Of a stretch of 64,000 nt of DNA, positions 21,093-33,675 are shown piece after piece (the stretch's first letter is position 1; every line of letters starts with the position of its first letter). The stretch is taken from contig NC_064552.1 in assembly GCF_023856365.1 (NCBI RefSeq), forward strand, positions 4,119,200 through 4,183,199, read 5' to 3'. The DNA is from Brienomyrus brachyistius (taxonomy: Eukaryota; Chordata; Actinopteri; Osteoglossiformes; Mormyridae). Position numbers and translations under genes: made by a program. The notes under the pieces were generated by a model. That model had not been told where the DNA came from and searched no databases. It saw only the letters and a program-made list of their open reading frames with translations.

Positions 21093-23070
21093 GGCCGTCA
21101 TCAGTGAGGCTCCCAGGAGCTGTTCTGCGCTCAGGCAGAGCTTGACCTGCTATTGGTGCAGCTCTAACACACCTGAATCTAAGCCGAATCATATTCGGGT
21201 CAGAGCTACACTGGGAACACATGCAGCGTGGCAGGCCAGCGGCCTATCGCTGGACGATGATGTAAACATTGCTGAAATTCAGGCAGCATGGAAAGCCGCC
21301 CAGTCTTGCACATTAACAGAGACACGCTGGAAGCAGTTTGTGTAACTTCGTCAGGTCGCTGCAACATCTGTCCTCGATTACCAGCCACATCTGGGCGCAG
21401 TTCCCACTGCATCTGGCCAGGTGCCCCGTTGTATAGTTTGTGAATAAGTCGCATTTTTCATTCCGCCTCAAGCCATACAATCCTTCAGCTTTTCTTTGCC
21501 AAATTGTCATCCCTTCTCTCTTAGTTTCCCTGGAAACCTTCGCAAATCCATCTCGGCATGGTATGGACATTCCCATCAGCGACATTAAACCCAGGAGTAT
21601 GTCTCCTTGCCGATAAGTTGGCTCCGATGTCCTTGCAGGGATTACCGGCCGTTAAACGGGAGGGAAAATATCGAGGCTGCACTGCCCCGTCCCGCGTGCG
21701 GCGATTTTCATTAAGCCGCGCTGGCGTCTCTGTCAGGGGGGGATGTAAAATGTCAAGCCAATCTGCCACACCGGAGGAATGAGCGATAAGGCAGTAATTA
21801 GGAAAGAGGCCGACCAGGAGAAGCATTAATGGCTCGTTCCGGCTCCGAGTCAGCGCCTCGATGCTGGCGAGGAAGCCGACTTACTGCCGAGGCAGAGTCC
21901 AGAGGGAGTCAGGGGTCGCTGAGCTTTGCCCGGGAGCCTTACCTCTGTCGCAGTGGACGGTCGCCAGGGGCACGAATATGACACGTGGAGCAGAAATGAG
22001 GGAGAAGCATCGGCATAGCAGCGGAGACCAGGAAAGGTGGAAGGACCCCGAATGGAGGGAGAAAGGGGAGGATGGGGGTGAGGTTGGCTTTGGGTGGGTC
22101 TCCAGAATCCCCCCCCCCCCAAGAACTTCATCTCTGGCCCTTTTAGGAACAGCTGCCCCATCGGTTTCTGATTCGATCTGAAACGTTAGCTTGTCAGAAA
22201 TGCCCACAGCCAAAAGCAGCGTTTGCTTAATTGCTACTGTGGCTAATAGCGTAAGAGCAGATGTTACTGTTAACCAATCCTAGTGCAGTTATGCAAATTT
22301 TATTCATTTTGGGAAAATCACACATCACCCTCATTTGTGGGAAACTGTTAACACCTTCTGTTAATATTTGCCAGTTCGATATTAGCTGCCCATTGTTATA
22401 TATTTAGGTTGTTCTCCTGAGTTACCTGGAACAATGCCAAGTCTTCATCTAAAAAATGATGGAATTTTCAATTCTATTTTGCAGCCAGGACTTGGATCGC
22501 ATTATGGGTTGTTTTCTGATTTATCATTGTGTTTTTCTACAGCACCACAAAGCTCAGCTGCAAACTGCAAACCTGGGTCGCTAAGCGCGAAGTGTCCGAG
22601 TCTCCAATTACAGCGAAGGTTACGTGGAGGAACATGATCATGTCAGACTAGCCTTCCTCTGCCTGGGTTTTTACAGTCGGGTATGAAGTCTGATCCTAAC
22701 TTAACACTGATCATCAAAGTAGTTGAAATTTCATGCAGACAAAATTGAATGGTGATCTCGCTGTGCAGTGGATCTGTTTATTATTGAAAATGAGTTTAGG
22801 GGTAATTACAATCTAGAAATCCAGGGGGAAGGAGTTACTGAATGCACAAAGCCTTAGCCCACATAAAACAATGGACACAGATTTCCCTTTACAGCCGCAG
22901 AGGGCATTTTTGGGACAATCCAGTGCCTCAGTGGTCATTGAAAGTCACCTCTGCCCTGCCTGGGTGCCTCACGCCTGCTATTCCCTGTATTGCTGCCCTA
23001 CAGATTTACTCTGGGCAACCCTGCCGTCCAAAGATGAGATGGATTGGTGTCTCTGAATTGCCCGTAGCTT

Positions 23071-23580
23071 GTATGTGTGTGTGTGTGTGTGTGTGTATGT
23101 GTGTATCTGTGTGTGTGTGTGTGTGTGTGTATGTGTGTATCTGTGTGTGTGTGCCTGTGTGTGTATGTGTGTATCTGTGTGTGTGTGTGTAGCTGTGTGT
23201 GTGTGTGTATCTGTGTGTGTGTGTGTATCTGTGTGTGTGTGTCTGTGTGTGTGTGTGTGTATCTATGTGTGTGTATGTGTGTGTGTCTGTTTGTATCTGT
23301 GTGTGTGTGTGTGTGTATGTCTGTGTGTATCTGTGTGTGTGTGTGTATCTGTGTGTGTATGTGTGTGTGTGTATGTGTGTGTGTCTGTGCGTGCGTGTCG
23401 GTGTGTGTGTGTGTGTGTCTGTGTGTATCTGTGTGTGTGTGTGTGTATCTGTGTGTGTATGTGTCTGTGTGTGTGTCTGTGCGTGCGTGTCGGTGTGTGT
23501 GTGTGTCTGTGTGTATCTGTGTGTGTGTGTGTGTGTCTGTGTGTGTGTGTATCTGTGTGTGTGTGTATCTGTGTCTGTAT

Positions 23581-23627
<47 letters not shown>

Positions 23628-23698
23628 TGTGTCTGTTTGTATCTGTGTTTGTATCTGTGTCTGTGTGTATGTCTGTGTGTGTATTTGTGTGTGTATGT

Positions 23699-23748
<50 letters not shown>

Positions 23749-23776
23749 CTGTGTGTGTGTGTGTGTGTGTGTGTGT
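23071..23776. repeat. ~700-bp GT-rich composite microsatellite
   Basis: A (GT)n array punctuated by ATCT, ATGT, CTGT and GCGTGCGTGTCGGT steps. A unit of roughly GTGTGTATCTGTGTGT is iterated many times and longer sub-blocks recur (for example GTGCGTGCGTGTCGG near 23,387 and 23,479). It opens long reading frames in several frames on both strands; none is a gene. Confidence 0.95.
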
Positions 23777-25857
23777 ACATCCCATCCTGTATGTACTTCT
23801 GTGCTGCTTAGAGTGGCCGACTCCCCCCAAACCCTTAGCAGAACAAGCAGTTAGAAGACAGATGGCTGCTTCTTGTGTGCGTTGACTACAGTGCCTGGTG
23901 ATACCAGCCCTGGCCATTTTCTCACTGACAGCGAACCGCCCAAACAGAGCTCACGGTGATCGATTAATGCGAAACACCAGGCTAAGATGTACTGGCAGTT
24001 CCGGCACGTTCCTCACCTGGGAAAGCGATCGCGCTGACGGATGGCAGCTCCTGGGATTCTGCAGATAATACACATTTCTAACATGACGTCAGATCTAATG
24101 ATACGGGCAGGCAGGAGCTGCTACCTGCAGAAGAGATGAACAGGAAGCACTGTTACCTGGAGCACACTTCATGTACTACACTTACCTTATTCCTTTCTGT
24201 GGCATTTCAGTCGCAATAACGAAATTCAGGTGTTGGGAAATTCTTAGTGTTTAAGCGATCGTGTTTGGTGCTTAGCCAAAGCCTGCGAATTCGGACTCTC
24301 CACATTGCCTGTATCCTGCAGCAAACATATATAGTTCTATAAATGGGTTTTGAAAAAAAAAAAACTGCGCAGCAAAGTATTGTGAAAATAATGAAACTAG
24401 TTTATTTGTTAATTGCTCCTGGAATGGAAGCAATTGCTGATGGTATTTTCGTTAGGGGTGGGTGCAAGTTCCCATGAATTCTCCACGTTATTTTCCTTTT
24501 TTTTTAGAAAGGTAAGCCCAGTCGATGATTACTAAAGAGGATCGGTGCTACACCGACTATACACATTTAAATAAAGTATTTTTAAATACCAGTAGAAGAG
24601 CTAGCCCATGTCTTTGAATGGACAAGAATAAGCCCACAGTCATTATGATTTTAATATGGTCTCTGAATGATTCTTTATGTAATATTTTCGAGGGAAATGT
24701 AGCTGTTTCTTACCATTTCTGTTTCATTTTGTGTTTAACCTCCACGGACCATGATTTTCCGCTTCATTTTATTCTTTTTGACATCTTAAGTTTTTCAGTG
24801 TGAGTAATCACGTCTTTTCCATGAGACCATCTAGCATAATGTCACCACGCATTAAATAGGTTATTATATGTACCTCTGTAGTCCATCACTTCTGAAGGCT
24901 GTACTTGGGCCGCTTTGTAATATTTCACTAGTTGTCTCCAAATGTCACGTCTGACGGAGAGCTGGCGAGGTGTGAAAGATGGGGCATCGGTTAGTACAAT
25001 CTGCGGAGATAGACTGACACCTGGTGGACATATTGCGGTATTGTTTTGGGTGAGCGTGTTCCCTGCAATGGACTGACATGGGGTCTGCGTTGACCTCTCC
25101 AGTCAAGGGCATGGGTTAAGTTTCAAGAGCAGTAAGGGCCAAATCAGCCTCTTCCCCAAAAAAAGCACGGTACCAAATAAGTGCGCCCCGTCCCCCCAAC
25201 GACACCTCCCGTCCCCCCCTTGAAGGTCAAATTTGCACATTAATTTTATTTAATTTTATTTTCCATTTAGCGCCAGATCACAACAGAAGTCATTTAAGGT
25301 TACCTTTCCTATAGAAGAGGTCTATACATTGTGCTTTTATTAATCAAACGAATTAGCCTTATGTTATTTTTCTTATTTACACAGCAGCTTGTCACAGTTC
25401 TCCTCTGCCCTCTGTATCGCGCATGGCGAAGTTCCGCCCCGATGCGCGCGCAGACACGTGTGCGCGCACACACAGGTAAGCGCACTCCCACCAGCGGACA
25501 AGAGCGCGCGTCGGAAAATATGTCTCGTCAACCACCTACAATGCAGACAAAAATGAACAGGTTAATAAATACGCTTCTGCTTTAAACTATCACTATTTTA
25601 AGCTGTCAGCTATCGCTGATGTTTAATTCAGTTGTTATATTGATTACTGTTGTATTGAATCCTGTCGGTGTCCGTATACGGTCTCAGCGTAACTGAGAAT
25701 TACCCAGACCTAATACAAGAAATAATAAAGTTTCTAGTGTCATTCATACCTCTCAAACTTTTTACAGTGAGCAGCATTTTAAAAAAATGTCGACGTAACA
25801 TAATCTGACTTTTTCACTGCATGCACTGTTGGGTGATTTCCGTTCCTCTTAATCCTT

Positions 25858-25925
25858 TGGCCTAATGGTTTGGAAAGTGGACGAGTGATTGAAAGGTTGC
25901 AGATTCTCATCCCCTAACTGCCACT
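25858..25925 (+). repeat. Remnant of a tRNA-derived SINE
   Basis: GGCCTAATGGTTTGGAAAGT ... GAAAGGTTGCAGATTCTCAT resembles the A-box to B-box stretch of a second, older fish SINE family (gene-like wording 'GGTTAGGGAAGC ... GGTTGCAGGTTCGAATCCC'). The B box is eroded. Confidence 0.45.
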
Positions 25926-26127
25926 CCCCCTTTTTTACGATTATGTTGAATGGATACATAGTGAATTGTCCTTCGCTGCAACATTATTTATGTTCATCTC
26001 ATGCATGTCCATAAACCTAGTTAACTGTCCTGCAGGCTTTTGTCCAATTCTGCTAGAGCAATTTAAACTCTCGCAAATGACAGATTCAAAACCACACACA
26101 TTTACAGGAGATGTTTTAGTGCCACTA

Positions 26128-26388
26128 CACTCTCAGAAAAATCAGTAAAAAAATTGCTTATCACTAGGGCTATAACCTCAAGGGTCTGCCAGTTGTACCC
26201 TTAGGAATATTTCTGCACCATTGATGGTACAAAAATGCTGCAGATACCTTTGGGATGTTCTTCAGAGTCAATTTCTGTACCTTAAAATGAACAATTACCT
26301 GCAGTCAGGGTACAACTGGCAGAACCTTGAGGATACAGACCCAGTGACAAGCGAAGGTACACATTTTTTCCTTTTTTTCTGGGAATGT
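26128..26388. mobile_element. Fold-back MITE (~260 bp)
   Basis: Left arm includes AACCTCAAGGGTCTGCCAGT then TGTACCCT; the right arm includes AGGGTACAACTGGCAGAACC then TTGAGG, an inverted match of about 30 bp near the middle. Ends resemble those of the element at 20.8 kb. Confidence 0.65.
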
Positions 26389-26545
26389 ACACCACACACA
26401 TTCGCCAAGAAAGAGAAAAAAGTCAATACAACATAGGATGTACATTCAGAGAATTACGGAAGGACTCCGCTAATGTAACATCTGGAGAAGGATGTTGCGA
26501 CTGACCAATAGAATCGAAGCTACCATGAATGTAATATAAAAACAG

Positions 26546-26709
26546 GTGTAAAATTCAGGTCAGTAAAGTAAGAAATCCAGACCAATCCAGTTTTTCTTTC
26601 AACCAATCAGTTGAGTCCTCTGTGAATGTGACACTTTATTTCAACTGGTTGTTTGAAACAAAATCTTGGTCTGGATTGTTACTTTCTGGTCCTGAACTTT
26701 CCACTTCTG
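26546..26709. mobile_element. Fold-back MITE, family shared with 43.0 kb, copy 1
   Basis: Inverted ends carry TTCAGGTC..AAAGTAA and TTACTTTCTGGTCCTGAA, with internal AATCCAGACCAA opposed by TTGGTCTGGATT and CAACCAATCAGTTGAGT opposed by CAACTGGTTGTTTGAAAC. The copy at 43,011-43,160 has the same layout. Confidence 0.75.
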
Positions 26710-27349
26710 AATATAGATATATCACATTTATTATATAAGCTTAATATTAAATGTATTACTGCATGTGCGAGCGCTGCTTCACGTTCAGCCTGTCACTTCC
26801 TGTCCTTCCAGAAGCCCAGTCGCATGAAGTCCACAAAACACTCGCAGCCACTGCAATGTTTAATCCACATAAGTGATATTTTTAATGATCCGTCAGAATA
26901 ATGCGTACATTTCTTCGCCGTTTTCCCTCTTTGTGGGAATTTGACAGAGCTCTCAAATCTCCGTTAATCCCTCAACATAATTACGCGATGTCAGTGCTCA
27001 GACTAGAAAAAAACCGCTTAGCGAGACAGATCTGCTGTCACTTTTAACTGAACCAGTTTCACAGCTGATTATAAATGATCGTAGGTTTTTTTTTTATTAT
27101 TATTTTAGACAGTTTGACGGGTTTAAATGCATGTATTAAACACCTGGACATTAGGCCCGAGCATTTACCCGTGACAAGAAGAAGGATCTGTGGACTCAGA
27201 GTGCTTTTAACTGGACATCAAATATTTTGGTTAGAATTTTTTTTTTTTTTGCCGTAGTGCTAATACTGAGATCAGGGCAGCTAATGCTGCAGCCAAGGAC
27301 AATGCACCACGTATCAATTCAATTTGAAACTCAGTGTAGGACTATAGAG

Positions 27350-27514
27350 GTCTGTATCATGAAGTTGGATTTCTGGGTTACTGGATAACTTGTCGGGTTT
27401 AAGGTAGTCTGGGCTAAATTTAAGTCAACCAAGATAACGTCCATTTAAGCCAGACTACCTTAAATCCGAAAAGTTAGCCAGCTAAGCAAGAAATCCAGCT
27501 TCATGACACAGGCC
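27350..27514. mobile_element. Fold-back MITE (~165 bp)
   Basis: Two arms of about 60 bp: GTATCATGAAGTTGGATTTC and GGTTTAAGGTAGTCTGGGCT on the left face AGCCAGACTACCTTAAATCC and GAAATCCAGCTTCATGACAC on the right. A short spacer separates them, so the RNA would be a long hairpin. Confidence 0.75.
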
Positions 27515-27778
27515 CTTACCCGCTGTTGCTTCAGTCTTGGTATTTTCAGTGTTGTCATCAGGGACGTCATTAGAGCAGAGTTTCTAACTTTGGTCAACTG
27601 GCTTGCGTCAGGTTTTCAGTTAGAGACAAGTCTGCACACGCACGTATATGTATATAACAGTTTTATTACCTTGTAAATAGACTGTAGCCTTCGCAAACTA
27701 CCCCAATGTCTTTGGCGTAGCTAATTTTTGGTTTATAATGGAGGGGGAATGGTGTGGGTGGTACGGTTTGGGACAATT

Positions 27779-27822
27779 CTTTTGTGAAAGGCGCTATATA
27801 AAAATAAATTGAATTGAATTTT
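27779..27822 (+). repeat. Retroposon 3' tail fragment
   Basis: GTGAAAGGCGCTATATAAAA followed by ATAAATTGAATTGAATT is a 3'-end wording I recognise from dispersed fish retroposons (LINE/SINE tail with TTGAA repeats). Confidence 0.5.
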
Positions 27823-30662
27823 AATGAAAAAGAATGAGAGCACAGTATTTAAACTAATTAGTGTTTAATAGGAGGCGGGGACTAAAGAACATTTAAGGTT
27901 GGGCGGGGGGGGGTGAGGCCCCCTCAACACAGCCCTAGCGACACCCCTGATCATAACAGCCCTGTTTTGATAATCGAGTTGTGCACAGGCCGGGCGATCG
28001 CTTCCCATGATCTTTGGTACTGGGCAAAGATTTCTATCCCCACATGCGAACCGTGGTTTTACTGGCCTATTTGCAAAGTCTTAAAGTCCCGCAGGCAGCT
28101 GATTATCCACAGCGTACTAACGGGAAGCATAATCCTTCTCTAAAAATGACCTACATTGCACAAGAAGATCTCCCCATGTGTCCACTTACTGGAACGGTGC
28201 ATCAACTTAAACAATAGCTGGAAGTTATGCAACTTTTTCTTGATGATGTATTTACATAATCTGAAAACTATAGGACTTCCAAATACCAGTAAAGCAAGCC
28301 TGTTCATACTGGTTAGAGTTATACAAACAATTGTACTGACATATGCCCACACAATGGCTCTAATAGGACGCACATGTATTCCTGTGTAATTTAGGGTTTA
28401 ATGTCACTGCCCCAAGTGATGCAATGCTTGATCAGGAACAGGCTGCATGCCCTGTCTCTGAATAAAGCAAGCAAGCTCGTCTCCAGGGGGTCTAAGATTG
28501 GATGCTTATGGGTGAGTAATGTAACGCTCCGGGCAAAAGATAGAGGCGAACATCCTGGTCTGGATCTGCTGCTGATTAGGGTGATTGTGAAACTGGCCAG
28601 CAACACGGCCCTCCCCCTGCTCACTCCATCCTGCTGACATGGAACTGGGAACTGACTGGGAGAAGGAGATGGAAGAACAGTGGAAAGCCCAAGCAGAGGG
28701 TGGTCTTTGTTTTAGTTCCTCATCTGGCAAAAATATATGAGTATTTTATGTGTGTTTGTGTGTGTGTGGGGGGGGGGGGGGGGGGCTCCTGCACTTTTTT
28801 CATTTGTCCCTCCTTTTCTCCTTAGTTTCCCTGGCCTCTCTCGCACCACAACTGCGTACTGCGTGTCTGCACACTGGCTGTGGTTTCTGGGAGAATGACG
28901 GTCTGTGTTTCTGGATGATGCCGCTTCGACGTGCCGAGCGCGTGCCGGTCCTTGACTGGCTCGGTATGTTTGGTAGCTCTCCGGGTTCCCGGCTTCTGTA
29001 GGTTCCATTCCGCGAGGTTATCTGCCATCACGACTGACGCGCGCTTGCCTCCCTCACCTCTCCCTAGGGGTTTCTAGGATTATTTAAGATGGAAGGGCAT
29101 AGGGCAGGCCATAATTCAATAGCCAATGATATGTTATGGATTGGTGAGTGACAGGGCAGGGGGCATTTGGGGGGCCAATCAGCTTTTAGCTGGTGTCAGT
29201 GCCCCTGTGTTCCCATCTCTCCATCTTCCTACCTATTTTGCTTCCACATGCCCATCTTTCTCTTTTATTCTCTCCTCTTTTTCTTTCTTTCTCCATCCTT
29301 TGTTTTTCTCTCTCTTCTCCCCTCTCCCACCTGTCCCATGTCACCACCCGTATCCCTCCCCTTCCATCACCCTTCCCTCGCTCTCTCCCTCTCCTTCTGC
29401 CCCCCTCCCCTGCCCGATTCCTCTCTTTCCTGTCCCTGCTTTGTGCAGCAGATGCCCAGGGAATGTAGTCCTTGGCATTGCTGATGGAGAGTTGGTGGTC
29501 GGCACCCCATCTACAGGGCGTGTGTGAAGCAGCAGCCCCATCCGTGCAAAATGTCTGCCACGGGAAGAATCCTAACCTGGAAAAGGGAAATAGAAGATGG
29601 AACATAGGAATAGGAAAGATTGTACTTGTGGTCTTAGCAAGACCGGCTTTGCTAACGTGCCTTCCAGGAATGAACTTGGGGAGCAATGAATCATGGGATT
29701 GATGCAGCGAGGATGCAACTGATCTATCTTTGATATTTGGGACGGAGCAAGAACGACATCTGGGGATTTTTATCATCCTCTGTACTTCTGTTCTTGAGTA
29801 TTGGAACTGGTCATCGGCAATGGGAGACGACGTAAAACACAAGTACGGTCAAGCATACATGCAGACAGCCAGGGACATTTCGGAGCATACCGTCGGGGCT
29901 TACTCAAGTGAGTTATCTGGAGTTCTCCAGCTTTTGTGTACAAAACAAATCACCATAGACACAGAGACTTGTGCTTGGTGTGCAGACTCACCACCACATT
30001 CGGGGTTAATGCCGAAAGAGCCTTCTGCTGCTGTTTAAGCTCATACACTTATATAAGCCAATATTCACTACAAAATAGAATTCAGAATGAGCTTTTACAA
30101 TCCAGTTGAGTATATTCTATACAAAAACCTTCCAAACGGCGCTTTGCAAAGCTTTCACTTCCTGGACTGACATAATAGCCAATGGATTATAAATACAACT
30201 GAACTATGAATGAATATTCAGCCTTATCCCTTTCGACATCCCAGGCTTATTCAGTGCTGCCATTGCTTCTGATTGATCGAAATTCAAAACAAGTTACCAG
30301 AATTTACTGGTGTCTCTCTCAAATAACGTGATTTACGCCGCTCAGCGCTGGAATGGTCCCAAAAGGCAGCAAGTTACAGTGAAGTTGTATTGGACATCGT
30401 ACAAGAACTTGTGTAACAGCGAAAAAACGCACAGTGATTGAATTGGGATTGAAATGTGGTTCACAGACTCTGAATACCATCGATTATGAGTCATTCTGTG
30501 CTTGGAAACACAAAACACTAGATATATTGTACAATCATCATCTAGGGAATATTTTAACATGACATTTTCCAGAACTCTCTTGCTAACTGGACTGATTCCT
30601 GACTTCGTCTTTATACACAGTAGACGAAAAAAATATATAATTCTGAGGCTTGGATTATGCTG

Positions 30663-31019
30663 TGGGGGTGGCATGGAGGTGCAGTGGTTAGCACTGTTGC
30701 CTCACACCTCTGGGTCCCAGGTTCGAGTCTCCCCCTGGGTCACATGTGTGTGGAGTTTGCATGTTCTCCCCATGTCGTCGTGGGGTTTCCTCCGGGTACT
30801 CCGGTTTCCCCCCACAGTCCAAAGACATGCTGAGGCTAATTGGGGTTGCTAAATTGCCCATAGGTGTGCATGTGAGAGTGAATGGTGTGTGAGTGTGCCC
30901 TGCGATGGGCTGGCCCCCCGTCCTGGGTTGTTCCCTGCCTTGTGCCCATTGCTTCCGGGATAGGCTCCGGACCCCCTGCGACCCAGTAGGATAATCGGTT
31001 TGGAAAATGGATGGATGGA
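30663..31019 (+). mobile_element. tRNA-derived SINE, copy 2, with 12-bp TSD
   Basis: Same family and orientation as 11,561-11,917, with A-box-like GGAGGTGCAGTGG and B-box-like GGTTCGAGTCT near the 5' end and an ATGGATGG tail. The perfect direct repeat TGGATTATGCTG lies at 30,651-30,662 and 31,020-31,031. Confidence 0.88.
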
Positions 31020-31789
31020 TGGATTATGCTGCAAAGCATTATTTATAAGAAAGAGACTGAATGCATTTACAATTACAAGTCGTGTCACTCTGGAGTTTTT
31101 GAGGTTTTATGTTTTTTTGTGTCCGATGCCATGACATCCAGGACAGAGTATGGAGGCAGGTTTCCATGGCAACAGGCTCCTGAATTTTTTTCACAGGTCG
31201 ACTGTCACTCAGGTGTCACATTGGCACAAGCGTGGACCTCTCCCCTACCGTAATTTGCTTCTTTTGCGAGGAGCTTAACCAGAATCACTCCATGTTACTG
31301 GGCAGGTTGATACCTCAAATAAGACCATCACCCAAGCAATCGGGAGAAACTGTCTCAGCTGCCAGAAGTTTCCTCCCCTTGAAAGAGAATGAAAGAGATT
31401 GCTGGCTGTAAATTTCAGACGATCTCATCGGCGACCGAAGCATCACATGGATGCCATGAGGAACCAGAGAACAGCTGGATCTCAGGGGAAATTGCTGTGT
31501 GTGTCTGCGAAACTGCTGATGTTGTCGCTGAGGAATCCGGAGACCTAAAGCAAACCAACGTTTGGCGTTTTGGAAATGCATCCGCCAAGAGCACTAACCC
31601 CCAGCTCCTCCCACAGTCGCTAGCGGCGTTCCTCTAGGTGATACATACTGGATTTGGTACCATGCTCCCGATCTCTGAGTGAGGACCCTGTGATGCAGTG
31701 TATCTCTAAAGAAACTCGCATGAACTGCTGCATGCTGCAATGGTGCTGTGCCCGCTTTCCGCGGCTTTATCCCTTCTTCTGCTATGAGA

Positions 31790-31893
31790 TTTCACCGTTG
31801 GGCCCTTGAGCAAGGTCCTTAAGCCCCCCAGGACTGAGTAACCCTGCTTTCCTAATTGCACAACATTTTAGATAAAGGCACCTGCTAGATACA
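31790..31893 (-). repeat. Dispersed fish repeat remnant
   Basis: GGGCCCTTGAGCAAGGTCCT ... TTTAGATAAAGGCACCTGCT matches, in reverse orientation, the element at 40,330-40,530 (AGATGCTTGTATCCAAGGCA ... CACAGGCCTTTTTCCAGGGC). A further scrap is at 57,385-57,412. Confidence 0.55.
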
Positions 31894-32270
31894 TGAAGTA
31901 GGTAACGCCGCCTACGACCTGATTCACCAGACAGGTGAGGGATCTGGAGGGGGGGAGGGGAGTCTACACTGCTACAGTAAACCTTGGAAAGGAGGGGCAA
32001 CTTCTCTGACATTTTAAAGGGAGCAGGGGGAGGGTCTGGGTCTGTGCTTGCATGCCTCTTTCTCCAGCATCTGCTTTCCATCACCTCTGTGGCGTCGCTC
32101 TTCCCTTCCACAGTTGGGTGCCGGTGTGTCCCTGTCAGCGCTCACTTACACATGTGTGTGTATTTGAGTCACACAGGACTTTGCAGGACAGATGGGGGGG
32201 GGTGGATAGGGCTCTGCTCCTGGGGTGGTCAGGCATTAAAAAGAAAAATACGCTTCTCCTTCAGACCACT

Positions 32271-32400
32271 TCCTCCAGAGATCCAGCTCTCCCTGCCCAC
32301 CAATCACATCACAAGTGTTACTGACAGATTAGTGGTCCTCCAGAGATCCAGCTCTCCCTGCCCACCAATCACATCGCAAGTGTCACCAGCACATGACGGA
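32271..32400 (+). repeat. Two-unit 65-bp tandem duplication
   Basis: TCCTCCAGAGATCCAGCTCT and the following CCCTGCCCACCAATCACATC recur 65 bp later (32,271 and 32,336) with very few changes, so the duplication is recent. Each unit contains a CCAAT pentamer. Confidence 0.85.
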
Positions 32401-33042
32401 TGCCAGAAAGCAACGTCAGCCATGTTTCCTGGGTTGTTCCATAACGATGGTGCTCATCTGACAGACCGACGCCTGTATGAAAATGACCCAGCAGCAAATG
32501 CTCTTCAGCTTGTTTTTAAAATACTCATCCTCATTTAAACCCAAAGTTGATTAAAATCATTAGCAATTTCTAGTCATCAGAAGAAGCAAAGAATATTGTT
32601 AATAATTTAAACATTTATCATTTTTATAAATTATGTTATAATTCACGATTCCTTCAGGTAAATTTGCCCAGTGTTCTGTGTGTCTCTGTGTACATCGACC
32701 CAAACACACTCCAGATGTTACAGCGGTCGGCTTTCAGAACGTTACATAAATCACACAACGGTGTTTCTTGCTGAACGTGTAGAAACCTCCACGGAAAATT
32801 CTTTACACAACGGTAGCAAAGCATTCCCGAAAGACTTTACTTGAACTGGGAACTGTCTGGTACATTTTGTCCCTGGAAAAAAAAAATGTTTTCAATACAT
32901 TTATAAAATGTTCTGCTGTGACCTTAAGCAGAAAGCCAGTGGCCCCCTGTAAGGCACCTGAAAAGTCTGTAAACATGCTATTACCTTAAACATCTCTGAC
33001 GTCAGCAGTTAAGTTACTGTGATAGTCCTTAGTTCAAATCTT

Positions 33043-33328
33043 GGGTAACGCTTGACATTAACTACACATTCATAATACATTCATAGAACATTCATAAGTA
33101 GCATGTAAGTATACCCTAACGTCCTAACATACCCAATCAGCTTTAATATACATTAATAACAAACAATGTATGATTATGCAACATTAATGCTAGTTGTTAT
33201 TATATAGTGTTTGTTATTAATGTATATTAAAGCTGTTAAGGTATGTTAGGGTTTAAAGTACACTTATATACCGCAGATGAATGTTTTACGAATGCATTAT
33301 GAAGGTGCAGTTATTGTAAAGCGTTATC
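33043..33328. mobile_element. Fold-back MITE (~285 bp)
   Basis: Ends GGTAACGCTTGACATTAA and TTATTGTAAAGCGTTATC are imperfect inverted repeats. Inside, CAGCTTTAATATACATTAAT and ATTAATGTATATTAAAGCTG form a near-perfect arm pair, flanked by CCCTAAC/GTTAGGG. Confidence 0.75.
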
Positions 33329-33669
33329 AAATTGTGTTTAGTACTCCGGAGTCTTTCCAGAGGAGTTCAGTGTGTTTGCTCTGCTCAAGGTTCAAGCGAA
33401 GTAAATTTCTGGTGCAGAATTGCAAGCCTTCCCTCAGACTGACACGCCTCAGTGTTCTCAACAGGACGGGATCCATCACTCTAGTACCTCCTCGTAGAAC
33501 TGCATCTTTATTTTCTGAATCCACGAGGTTTGTTAATGTACATTGGGGAGGTACCCAATCCTTCCACATGCAAACCAGTTCATCTCGCACGAAGTTTGAC
33601 GACAACAATGTTAAACGTACAGACCGTCAAATATGAAGCACGGCCTGTCGGCTCTTACTGACACTGAGA

Positions 33670-33675
33670 TTTATT
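33670..33675 (-). terminator. Candidate marveld1 polyadenylation signal
   Basis: TTTATT on the plus strand is AATAAA on the minus strand, 513 bp beyond the marveld1 stop codon. It is the best candidate seen by eye; no transcript evidence. Confidence 0.4.

Larger units (their letters stand above)
17975..23070. other. Intergenic region without recognisable genes
   Basis: No coding signal. Contents listed separately: a tRNA-like sequence at 18.4 kb, two diverged copies of a ~130-bp sequence, and a MITE at 20.8 kb. The 21.5-21.9 kb part is GC-balanced unique sequence with TAATTA/ATTAAT-type homeodomain-like cores and could be regulatory, but nothing proves it. Confidence 0.5.
23777..30650. other. 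Intergenic, AT-rich, MITE-rich region
   Basis: No gene supported. Holds the repeats listed between 25.8 and 27.9 kb, a GT/G run near 28,752-28,786 and a pyrimidine-rich tract near 29,250-29,440 that opens long low-complexity frames on both strands. Confidence 0.55.

Noticed and set aside
23006..23917. Long open frames on both strands (up to about 300 codons) of His-Thr or Cys-Val type
   Set aside because: They are translations of the GT/CA array; no start context, codon bias or family resemblance.
29186..29842. 218-codon minus-strand frame
   Set aside because: Arises from a pyrimidine-rich low-complexity tract; no domain, no splice partners.
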